DNA of 5,946 nucleotides from Actinomycetota bacterium (GTDB lineage: Bacteria > Actinomycetota > Actinomycetes > Mycobacteriales > Mycobacteriaceae). Both the position numbers and the translations under genes were made by a program. Under the pieces are notes generated by a model. It ran no database searches and had not been told where the DNA came from. It saw nothing but the letters and a program-made list of their open reading frames with translations. Where the stretch lies: contig SYAB01000120.1 of assembly GCA_005787665.1 (NCBI GenBank), forward strand, positions 1 through 5,946. The letters run 5' to 3'. Positions 1 to 5,946 of this stretch are shown piece by piece (position 1 is the first letter of the stretch; each line of letters starts with the position of its first letter).

Positions 1-313
1 CTGCTTCTACGGGATCGACTTCGCCACCCCGGCCGAACTCATCGCCAACGCGCCGGGAACCCAGGCCGGAGACGGGGAGATGCTCGAAGCGGTCCGGCAG
101 GCCATCGGCGCCGACACCCTGGGCTACATCTCTCAGCAGGCCATGATCGCGGCCACCGAACAACCCGCGAGCCGTTTGTGCTGCGCCTGCTTCGACGGCA
201 GTTACCCGATCGAACTGCCGAGCGCCAACGCGCTGGGTAAGAACGTCGTGGAGAACATGCTCGCGGCGGTGCAGGCCGACAACGACAACGCGTCGGCGCT
301 CAGCAGACCCTGA
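1..313 (+). CDS. purF: Amidophosphoribosyltransferase, C-terminal fragment (5' end outside window)
   Basis: PurF transfers ammonia from glutamine onto PRPP to make 5-phosphoribosylamine, the first committed step of de novo purine synthesis in the cytosol. Only the last 103 codons are present, in the frame starting at base 2, ending with TGA at 311-313. The fragment opens with CFYGIDFATPAELIA, the segment that follows the PRPP loop in the phosphoribosyltransferase domain, and continues with GADTLGYIS, ATEQPASRLCCACFDG and YPIELP, ending in the GKNVVENML tail. The CxxC formed by the Cys codons at 179 and 188, together with the first Cys (2-4), matches the places where Bacillus-type PurF binds a [4Fe-4S] cluster; this assignment is from family knowledge. 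The N-terminal glutaminase domain is outside the window. The gene converges on the SDR/DUF2867 gene with only 12 bp between the stops, and I see no clear hairpin there. Confidence 0.96.
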   Translation, partial: CFYGIDFATPAELIANAPGTQAGDGEMLEAVRQAIGADTLGYISQQAMIAATEQPASRLCCACFDGSYPIELPSANALGKNVVENMLAAVQADNDNASALSRP

Positions 314-325
314 CGGCGCCCCGAC

Positions 326-1642
326 TCACCCCACCGCCGAGATCACCCGGCGCACCCGGCGGTCCAATGCGACCGCCTGCAGTGGACGCCCCGCCAACCA
401 GTACACCCGGCCGAGCAGCCCGCGGGGATAGAAGATGGCGCGCTGTTCGTAGCGACTCCCGGTGCCTTCTGCCGAGATGCGCATCTCCAGCCAGCGGTCC
501 CCTGCTGCCCGGCGATCCGCCCGCAGCCTGAGGACGCGGCCAGGATCGCGCTCCTCGACGCGCCAGTGATCGGGAACGCTGCTCTCCACCGCCTTCCATA
601 GCTGGTCGGGGCTGGCCGAGGTGTGCCGGGAGCGGGTGTCGGTGTAGACCACCTCACCGGCCCACTCCGGGTCGCTGGGGAGTTGCGCGGCGGTGCCGGT
701 ATTCCAGGTGGTTTCCACCTCGCCGCGGGCGATTCGGGCCAGTGCCAGCGACACCGACCTCTTGTAGGGCGTCAGGCCGCCCTCCGGCGGGGGGATGATG
801 GTGTCGATGTCGTGGTTGTCCATCACGGCGTCGCAGTGCAGGGATTCCACCAGTGGGCGCGCCAGGCCGGACGGGATAGGAGTAACCAAGCCCACCCAGA
901 GCGCGGCGATGCGTGGGGTGAGCACCGGCAGTACCAGGATGCGGCGCGGATGTAGGCCCGCCACTTCGGCGTAGATCTGCATCATCTCGCCGTACTCCAG
1001 GACGTCCGGCCCGCCGATGTCCCAGGTGCGCGAGTTCGGCACCGGGCAGGTCGCTGCGGCGACGAGGTAGTGCAGCACGTCGCGGATCGCGATCGGCTGA
1101 ATCTTGTTGTGCACCCACTTGGGTGTGGTCATCACCGGTAGTCGGTCGGTGAGATGGCGGATCATCTCGAACGACGCCGATCCGGACCCGACCACCACCC
1201 CGGCCTGCAGTACGACGGTCTCGATACCGGAGGCGATCAGGATCTCCCCGACGGTGGTGCGCGAGGACAGGTGCGTGGACAGTTCGGCGCCCTCGGGGTG
1301 CAGGCCGCTGAGATAGACGATGCGGCGCACTCCCGCCTTGCGTGCCGCGGACACCACGTTCTGGGCGGCCCGGCGTTCTTCGGCGGCGAAGTCCTTCTCG
1401 AACCCCATCGAATGCACCAGGTAGTAGACGACATCGACGTCGGCGAAGGCGGCATCCAGTGAGGCCGCGTCGCCCAGATCTCCGCGCGCCACCTCGATCC
1501 GCTGGCGCCATGGCACATTGGCCAGCTTGTCGGGGTTGCGGGCCAGCGCCCGCACCGCGAAGCCGCTGTCCAGCAGCCGTGGCACCAGTCGCCCGCCGAT
1601 GTACCCCGTCGCCCCGGTCACCAGGCAACGTTCAGCGCCCAC
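326..1642 (-). CDS. Atypical short-chain dehydrogenase (NAD(P)-binding) with C-terminal DUF2867 domain
   Basis: Predicted cytosolic NAD(P)-binding protein of about 438 residues; the substrate is unknown. Numbering from the GTG at 1642, the Rossmann glycine motif TGATGYIGG lies at residues 9-17, GDLGD at 54-58, YYLVHSM at 73-79 and YLSGLHP at 110-116. These are followed by the family-typical blocks SGSASFEMIRHL, PIAIRDVLHYL, WDIGGPDVLEYGEMM and LVTPIPSGLARPLVESL. The region where a classical SDR carries YxxxK reads HLSSRTTVGE, so the catalytic Tyr/Lys pair is absent, as is usual in this atypical group. A DUF2867-like tail starts near residue 330 (SASPDQLWKAVE, then PRGLLGRVYW) and seems shorter than usual. 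The reading frame extends up to a GTG at 1669 and another GTG lies at 1648, but the GTG at 1642 has GGAGG five bases upstream, so I prefer it. The start is less certain than the identity. The gene may be co-transcribed with the cupin gene upstream. Confidence 0.88.
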   Translation of the reverse strand: MGAERCLVTGATGYIGGRLVPRLLDSGFAVRALARNPDKLANVPWRQRIEVARGDLGDAASLDAAFADVDVVYYLVHSMGFEKDFAAEERRAAQNVVSAARKAGVRRIVYLSGLHPEGAELSTHLSSRTTVGEILIASGIETVVLQAGVVVGSGSASFEMIRHLTDRLPVMTTPKWVHNKIQPIAIRDVLHYLVAAATCPVPNSRTWDIGGPDVLEYGEMMQIYAEVAGLHPRRILVLPVLTPRIAALWVGLVTPIPSGLARPLVESLHCDAVMDNHDIDTIIPPPEGGLTPYKRSVSLALARIARGEVETTWNTGTAAQLPSDPEWAGEVVYTDTRSRHTSASPDQLWKAVESSVPDHWRVEERDPGRVLRLRADRRAAGDRWLEMRISAEGTGSRYEQRAIFYPRGLLGRVYWLAGRPLQAVALDRRVRRVISAVG

Positions 1643-1647
1643 ACCCA

Positions 1648-1652
1648 CCTCC
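1648..1652 (-). promoter_or_regulatory. Ribosome binding site deciding the SDR/DUF2867 start
   Basis: On the minus strand GGAGG (1652 down to 1648) is followed by five bases and then GTG at 1642-1640, an ideal Shine-Dalgarno spacing. The two earlier in-frame GTG codons fit less well: the one at 1648 overlaps this site, and the one at 1669 has no purine-rich site before it (the preceding bases read GGGTTCAATGA). This favours the shorter protein, which puts the Rossmann motif near the N-terminus as is normal. Confidence 0.6.
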
Positions 1653-1729
1653 GATTGTTGCTGCAGCACTCATTGAACCCACCGGCGATCGCTCGGCGCA
1701 GCCGGTGTCGCGTTTCCGTCACCGCGTCG

Positions 1730-2170
1730 TCAGGAAATCGGGCAATCGGCGGGTGTGGGCACCTCGACCGACAGCGGCGTACCGACCGGGTTGATGTAGA
1801 CGACCTCCATCACCAGCGGTCCGGCACCGTCGTTGCGCCCGTTGTGCGGGAAGCCCGGCCCGGCACCCTCCTTCACCGGGGTCCCGGCGGAGTACACCGC
1901 ATCGACCGTGCACCCGCCCTGCGGCGGAACGCTCCAGTGGGTCATGGCGCCCTCGCTGATGTAGCCGAACACGTCGCCCGGATGGTAATGCCAGCCGGTT
2001 CCCGCACCGGGAGCGACGGTGATCCTGGTGACGAGATACTCGATCCCGTCGACGGTGTTCTTCGACAGCGTCTCGACGTCGACGCCCGGGGGAGTGGCGG
2101 CAGCCGGAGCGGCCGACGGGAGCAGTGCGACGGCCGCTGCCAGGCCGGCGACGAACTGACGTGCCTTCAT
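1730..2170 (-). CDS. Secreted small cupin-domain protein
   Basis: This 146-residue protein is predicted to be exported and folded as a single cupin barrel; no reaction can be assigned. Residues 1-25 form a signal peptide: MKAR, a hydrophobic stretch FVAGLAAAVALL, then SAAPAAA with an AxA cleavage site predicted after Ala25. The mature part has a cupin motif 1 as GTGWHYHPGD (His61, His63) and a motif 2 around GFPHNGRN (His109), so three histidines are available to bind a metal. The classical motif-1 glutamate is absent; Phe occupies its approximate place, as I recall for related actinobacterial secreted cupins. Cys87 and Cys143 are the only mature cysteines and could form a disulfide outside the membrane (inference). 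The start is ATG with only a weak purine stretch (TTGGA) upstream. It is divergent from the amidohydrolase and lies 87 bp upstream of the SDR/DUF2867 gene on the same strand, possibly as one transcript. Confidence 0.88.
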   Translation of the reverse strand: MKARQFVAGLAAAVALLPSAAPAAATPPGVDVETLSKNTVDGIEYLVTRITVAPGAGTGWHYHPGDVFGYISEGAMTHWSVPPQGGCTVDAVYSAGTPVKEGAGPGFPHNGRNDGAGPLVMEVVYINPVGTPLSVEVPTPADCPIS

Positions 2171-2195
2171 GGTCCAAGGGTTTCACACGTTGAAG

Positions 2196-2221
2196 CACCG
2201 TGCCGGTGAACCCGCCGGGTT
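2196..2221. promoter_or_regulatory. Two abutting 13-bp inverted repeats, candidate operator of the divergent promoter region
   Basis: Inside the 61-bp gap between the divergent cupin and amidohydrolase starts, CACCG-TGC-CGGTG (2196-2208) is followed with no gap by AACCCG-C-CGGGTT (2209-2221). Both are perfect inverted repeats of 13 bp total, with 5-bp arms and a 3-bp centre, and with 6-bp arms and a 1-bp centre. The second overlaps the first base of the candidate amidohydrolase -10 element. The position suits a repressor or activator site controlling one or both genes. No regulator gene is visible in the window, so binding is inference. Confidence 0.4.
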
Positions 2222-2226
2222 AGCGT
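2221..2226 (+). promoter_or_regulatory. Candidate -10 element for a leaderless amidohydrolase mRNA
   Basis: TAGCGT fits the mycobacterial TANNNT -10 pattern and ends five bases before the GTG at 2232, so transcription would begin at or very near the start codon. No Shine-Dalgarno sequence precedes that GTG. No good -35 is seen at standard spacing. Confidence 0.45.
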
Positions 2227-2231
2227 GGGGC

Positions 2232-3902
2232 GTGACCGACTCCTATCTGCTGACCGGCGGCCCCATCTGGACCGGCGATCCCAGACAGCCGTGGGCGCAG
2301 GCGATCGTCGTCCGTGGCCGCGACCTCGTGCATGTGGGCACCCGGGACCGTGCGGACGACTTTCTTGATGCCGCAACACAACTGATCGACCTCGACGGCC
2401 GGATGTGTCTTCCCGGTTTCATCGACGCCCACAATCACTTGGCCTCGATGGCGGTATCCAAATTGGGGGTCAACCTCGCCGGGATGGTCGGGCGCGCCGT
2501 GGTGCTGGCCGCTATCGAGCGCTGGGTGGCCGGCCAGCCGGCCGACGCGCCCCTGCGGGGCTACGCGTGGATGCCCGACTCCTTCGAGCAGCGTTCACCG
2601 CGCCGGGAATGGCTCGACGAGATCACCGGGGATCGGCCGATGTACCTGTTCTCGGCGGACGCCCATGACATGTGGTTCAACACCGCGGCGATGCGCGCCG
2701 CCGGGATCGGACGAAACACCCCCGATCCCGATCCCGGGGCCCAGTACTGGGTGCGCGACCCCGACGGCACCCCCACCGGACACGCCGTCGAAGGGGCGGC
2801 CTACATGCCGATCATCATCGCGCAGGGATTGTTCTCGGTGGCCAACATCCGTGCCGCTCAGGAACTGACGCTGCAGGCAGCCCCGTCGTGGGGGCTGACC
2901 GCCTACTTCGAGGCCGGTGCCGCCGCCGGCCCGGTCAGTGCTGACGCACGCTGGATCTACGAGGACCTGATAGCCCAGGACGAGGCGGGTGCCTTACCGG
3001 TTCGCGTGGCGGGCTCCTACTGGACGCGCACGCCCAACGACGATCCCGCCGCCATCGTCGATGCGTTGGCGGTCTGGCATGGCGAACTCCGTTCCGAACA
3101 CGTGCAGGTCAACACGTGCAAAATGTGGGCCGATGGCACGTTCATGAGTGGCGGGGCACTGTTGCTCGCACCCTGTGTCGGACATGCCTCCGACGATCTG
3201 GGGGTCATGACGTTTTCGCCCCAGGACATCGAAGCGCAGATCGAGGCGACCCAGGCCGCCGGGTTCGACATGCACATCCACGTCGACGCCGACGGCTCGG
3301 CGCGGGTGGTGCTCGACGCCTACGAGAGGGTGCTGCGCCGCCGCGGCCCGGAAGGGAGACGTCATGCGATCGCCCACAACTCGATGCTCGACCCCGCCGA
3401 CATCCCTCGCTACGCCCAGATGGGCATCATCGCGAACTGCACCCCGCTGTGGGGCACCGACTACAACGGCCAGTACCGCGATATCTACACCAGAATGTTG
3501 GGCGTTGACCGCGTGGAGGAGCGACTCTTCCCGTACGGCGATCTGGTGCGCTCGGGAGCTACCGTGACCTATGGCAGTGACATTCCCGGGGTCGACATCT
3601 CCGAGGGGCCGCCGCTGATCCAGATCGAAGCCCTGCTCACGCGTCAGCGACCCGGGCACCCCGATGACATTCCGCTGGTGCCGCGACAGCGGATCGGACT
3701 GCACGACGCTCTGCGTGGCTACACGGTCAACGGTGCCTACCAGTTGCGACTCGAGCACCGCACCGGCTCGCTGGTCGCTGGGAAGGCCGCCGACCTCACC
3801 GTATTGGGGGCCGATCTGTTCCGGGTCGACCCGCACGAAATCCACGCCGTACCGGTCGTGCTGACCATGGTGGATGGCCGCATCACCCACGATGCACGCT
3901 GA
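2232..3902 (+). CDS. YtcJ-type metal-dependent amidohydrolase (Amidohydro_3 family)
   Basis: Predicted cytosolic metal-dependent hydrolase of 556 residues, acting on an unidentified amide, imide or related C-N bond; YtcJ-like proteins and N-substituted formamide deformylase belong to this family. It lacks a signal peptide. The N-terminal beta domain (SYLLTGGPIWTGD) leads into LPGFIDAHNHLASM, whose HxH is His67 and His69. Further likely active-site residues are Lys297 in CKMWADG, His350 in HIHVDADGSA, His382 in RHAIAHNS, and Asp450 in TYGSDIP. The C-terminal block GKAADLTVLGADLFRVDP is the typical ending of the family's small domain. The metal and lysine roles are from family knowledge. The frame is open to an ATG at 2169, but that start overlaps the divergent cupin start and the 21 added residues do not look like this family, so I use GTG 2232, which has a -10-like TAGCGT just upstream. 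Length is normal. It is followed 25 bp later by the DUF2461 gene. Confidence 0.9.
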   Translation: MTDSYLLTGGPIWTGDPRQPWAQAIVVRGRDLVHVGTRDRADDFLDAATQLIDLDGRMCLPGFIDAHNHLASMAVSKLGVNLAGMVGRAVVLAAIERWVAGQPADAPLRGYAWMPDSFEQRSPRREWLDEITGDRPMYLFSADAHDMWFNTAAMRAAGIGRNTPDPDPGAQYWVRDPDGTPTGHAVEGAAYMPIIIAQGLFSVANIRAAQELTLQAAPSWGLTAYFEAGAAAGPVSADARWIYEDLIAQDEAGALPVRVAGSYWTRTPNDDPAAIVDALAVWHGELRSEHVQVNTCKMWADGTFMSGGALLLAPCVGHASDDLGVMTFSPQDIEAQIEATQAAGFDMHIHVDADGSARVVLDAYERVLRRRGPEGRRHAIAHNSMLDPADIPRYAQMGIIANCTPLWGTDYNGQYRDIYTRMLGVDRVEERLFPYGDLVRSGATVTYGSDIPGVDISEGPPLIQIEALLTRQRPGHPDDIPLVPRQRIGLHDALRGYTVNGAYQLRLEHRTGSLVAGKAADLTVLGADLFRVDPHEIHAVPVVLTMVDGRITHDAR

Positions 3903-3911
3903 GGACGGCAC

Positions 3912-3920
3912 TGCCAGAAT
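3912..3920 (+). promoter_or_regulatory. Candidate extended -10 promoter of the DUF2461 gene
   Basis: TGC directly followed by CAGAAT (four of six matches to TATAAT) forms an extended -10. It ends seven bases before the ATG at 3928, so the transcript would start at the initiation codon. It lies just after the amidohydrolase stop (3900-3902). A transcript running through from the amidohydrolase is also possible. Confidence 0.45.
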
Positions 3921-3927
3921 GGTGCCC

Positions 3928-4545
3928 ATGGCGTTCCACGGATGGCCGGTCGAGGCGGTCGAGTTCTATGAGGGGCTCGCCGCGGACAACTCCAAGGTGT
4001 TCTGGCAGGAACACAGGGCCGTGTATGACCAGTCCGTGCGGGCCCCGATGGAGCAACTGCTGACCGAACTGGCCGGCGAGTTCGGCACCGGAAAGATCTT
4101 TCGGCCCTTCCGCGACGTCCGGTTCAGCGCGGACAAGACGCCCTACAAGACCACCTGTGCGGCAACGATCGGCCGCGGATACGTGTCGTTCTCCGCCGAC
4201 GGGCTGTCGGTCGGGGGCGGTTTGTACATGCCGGACCCGGATGAGCTGCAGCGCTACCGGACCGCCGTGCAACGCCCCAAATCCGGCACCGAACTCGTCG
4301 CAATCGTCGATGAACTGCACCGGTCCGGGTACCAGACGATGGCCCACGCCGAGCTCAAGACCGCTCCCCGGGGGGTGCCCGCGGACCACCCCCGAATCGA
4401 TCTGCTCCGGCTCAAGGGAATCGCGATGATGCGATCATGGCCGGTCGGCGCCTGGCTCGGCACGGCCAAGGCCAAAGACCGGGTCGTCACGACGTTGCGG
4501 GCGGGGGTCCCGCTCAACGAGTGGCTGACCCGCTTCGTCGACTGA
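3928..4545 (+). CDS. DUF2461 family protein (TIGR02453-type)
   Basis: A 205-residue protein of the DUF2461 family, whose biochemical function is unknown; it is probably cytosolic, with no signal peptide or membrane segment. The N-terminal FYEGLAADNSKVFWQEHRAVYDQSVRAPM matches the family's opening. The signature RPFRDVRFSADKTPYKT is at residues 59-75, followed by YVSFSADGLSVGGGLYMPDPDELQRYRTAV. Upstream in-frame starts exist at 3874 (inside the amidohydrolase) and 3919, but conserved sequence begins only after the ATG at 3928, and an extended -10 seven bases upstream supports that start as leaderless. The final residues LTRFVD and the stop TGA are encoded by the first unit and the beginning of the second unit of a 17-bp tandem repeat, so the C-terminus may have been shaped by repeat expansion. 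It lies on the same strand as purM with 76 bp between; a shared role with purine synthesis is not shown. Confidence 0.87.
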   Translation: MAFHGWPVEAVEFYEGLAADNSKVFWQEHRAVYDQSVRAPMEQLLTELAGEFGTGKIFRPFRDVRFSADKTPYKTTCAATIGRGYVSFSADGLSVGGGLYMPDPDELQRYRTAVQRPKSGTELVAIVDELHRSGYQTMAHAELKTAPRGVPADHPRIDLLRLKGIAMMRSWPVGAWLGTAKAKDRVVTTLRAGVPLNEWLTRFVD

Positions 4546-4598
4546 CCCGCTTCGTCGACTGACCCGCTTCGTCGACCGACCCGCTTCGTCGACCGACC
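4525..4598. repeat. 17-bp minisatellite, four full copies plus a 6-bp partial copy
   Basis: The unit is CTGACCCGCTTCGTCGA. Copies at 4525-4541, 4542-4558 and 4559-4575 are identical. The copy at 4576-4592 has C instead of T at position 2, and the array fades into CCGACC at 4593-4598, which shares that C variant. The first copy is inside the end of the DUF2461 gene; the others occupy the gap before purM. There are no spacers, so it is not CRISPR. Each unit contains most of a GTCGAC palindrome, completed at every junction. Such short arrays are typical of loci that vary in copy number among strains; variation here is inference. Confidence 0.95.
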
Positions 4599-4607
4599 TG
4601 CGACCGG

Positions 4608-4613
4608 TAGCCT
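4608..4613 (+). promoter_or_regulatory. Candidate -10 element of purM
   Basis: TAGCCT fits TANNNT and ends eight bases before the purM ATG at 4622, implying a transcript with no leader or one of only a base or two. No Shine-Dalgarno sequence lies before that ATG. At 17-bp spacing the -35 position (4585-4590) is TTCGTC from the fourth repeat unit, a poor match to TTGACA, so the upstream promoter region is made of repeat DNA. Confidence 0.5.
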
Positions 4614-4621
4614 TAGCGCCG

Positions 4622-5706
<1,085 letters not shown>

Positions 5707-5710
<4 letters not shown>

Positions 5711-5730
5711 GCCGAGTGCGCACGCCTCAG
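5707..5730. terminator. Possible bidirectional terminator-like inverted repeat between purM and the DUF3073 gene
   Basis: CTGAG (5707-5711) and CTCAG (5726-5730) are complementary arms around a 14-base loop that contains the 8-bp palindrome GTGCGCAC (5716-5723). Each arm holds the stop codon of one of the two convergent genes. There is no T-tract on either side and the stem is only 5 bp, so a terminator role is weakly supported and rests mainly on its position between convergent genes. Confidence 0.25.
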
Positions 5731-5909
5731 CGGCGCCAGTCGTCCTCGTCGTCATCAGACTCGTCGAAACCGTTCGCAGACTGGACCGGATCGCTGTCGC
5801 CGGAGCCGGCGAGCTCCTGTCGCAGCCGCTCGAAGTCGGTTTGCGGAGAGCTGTATTTCAGCTCTCGGGCAACCTTGGTCTGCTTTGCCTTAGCCCGGCC
5901 GCGGCCCAT
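5727..5909 (-). CDS. DUF3073 family small protein
   Basis: A 60-residue actinobacterial protein of unknown function, found next to purM in mycobacteria as I recall (the M. tuberculosis counterpart being Rv0810c). It has a strongly basic N-terminal half, MGRGRAKAKQTKVARELKY, the family-typical SSPQTDFERLRQEL segment at residues 20-33, and a very acidic tail FDESDDDEDDWRR. The opposite charges at the two ends are visible directly; nucleic-acid or ribosome contact by the basic end would be a guess. No membrane segment or signal peptide is present. Start ATG at 5909 has a purine-rich GAGGGGG site ending seven bases upstream. It converges with purM, with 16 bp between the stops. Its promoter is probably at or beyond the window edge. 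Confidence 0.9.
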   Translation of the reverse strand: MGRGRAKAKQTKVARELKYSSPQTDFERLRQELAGSGDSDPVQSANGFDESDDDEDDWRR

Positions 5910-5923
5910 GGGGGAACCCCCTC
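5910..5923 (-). promoter_or_regulatory. Ribosome binding site embedded in a G5/C5 inverted repeat before the DUF3073 start
   Basis: Read on the minus strand, GAGGGGG (5923-5917) is followed by TTCCCCC and then the ATG. The G run and C run are complementary, so a small hairpin (four pairs with a four-base loop) could cover the Shine-Dalgarno G's. The purine-rich site itself is clear; a regulatory hairpin is inference. Confidence 0.4.
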
Positions 5924-5946
5924 GCGCAATAACGGAGCGGCCTGAA

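Noticed and set aside
1240..1300. Missing YxxxK in the SDR as a sign of an inactive gene
   Set aside because: Atypical SDRs with DUF2867 normally lack this pair; the rest of the fold is well kept.
654..1628. Long open frame (324 codons) on the minus strand in another frame of the SDR/DUF2867 gene
   Set aside because: Its product is an Arg/Gly/Pro-rich composition typical of a shifted frame in high-GC DNA, and it overlaps a gene with clear family motifs.
1643..1729. Gap between the cupin and SDR/DUF2867 genes searched for a terminator or small RNA
   Set aside because: No convincing hairpin with a T-tract or independent promoter could be seen.
1950..2010. Cupin motif 1 lacking the usual glutamate, as a sign of a degraded protein
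   Set aside because: Three histidines, the signal peptide and the cysteine pair are intact, and related secreted actinobacterial cupins share this form as I recall, so it is probably normal for the group.
2169..2231. Longer N-terminus for the amidohydrolase from ATG 2169
   Set aside because: It would overlap the divergent cupin start and run through the inverted repeats; the extra 21 residues do not resemble the family.
2994..3929. Long open frame (311 codons) antisense to the amidohydrolase
   Set aside because: No recognisable domain; it mirrors the codon pattern of the amidohydrolase, which has strong motifs across the whole interval.
4525..4598. CRISPR-like repeated sequence
   Set aside because: The 17-bp units are directly contiguous with no spacers and no cas genes nearby; it is a simple tandem repeat.

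Overview
The window is high-GC actinobacterial chromosomal DNA, most likely from a Mycobacterium/Mycolicibacterium-type organism. The evidence is the PurF C-terminus, the complete PurM (very close to the mycobacterial PurM as I remember it), the small DUF3073 protein directly after purM, and several starts where a TANNNT-like -10 lies only a few bases before the start codon. I see no sign of phage, transposon, CRISPR, toxin-antitoxin or defence genes. This looks like an ordinary chromosomal purine locus with a non-purine insert.

Layout: the 3' end of purF (1-313, +) converges with a minus-strand atypical SDR/DUF2867 gene (326-1642). Upstream of that, on the same strand, is a small secreted cupin gene (1730-2170). 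A 61-bp divergent intergenic region carrying two abutting 13-bp inverted repeats separates the cupin from a plus-strand YtcJ-type amidohydrolase (2232-3902). A DUF2461 gene (3928-4545, +) follows. Its last codons form the first unit of a four-copy 17-bp tandem repeat that fills most of the gap before purM (4622-5710, +). purM converges with a DUF3073 gene (5727-5909, -), and the two stop codons sit in the arms of a small inverted repeat. The window ends 37 bp upstream of the DUF3073 start.

How the genes relate: purF and purM encode the first and fifth steps of de novo purine synthesis (PRPP to phosphoribosylamine, and FGAM to AIR). In M. tuberculosis, as I recall it, they are neighbours. Here about 4.3 kb with four genes, two on the opposite strand, lies between them, so purM cannot simply be read through from purF and appears to have its own promoter. 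The cupin and SDR genes may be one minus-strand unit, divergent from the amidohydrolase. Nothing in the sequence ties these three genes to purine synthesis, and the amidohydrolase substrate cannot be named.

The most interesting items are the 17-bp repeat array, which supplies both the DUF2461 stop codon and the upstream part of the purM promoter region; the paired palindromes in the divergent promoter region; and the apparently shortened DUF2867 domain. No gene stretch longer than 300 bases is empty. The gaps are 12, 87, 61, 25, 76 and 16 bp.
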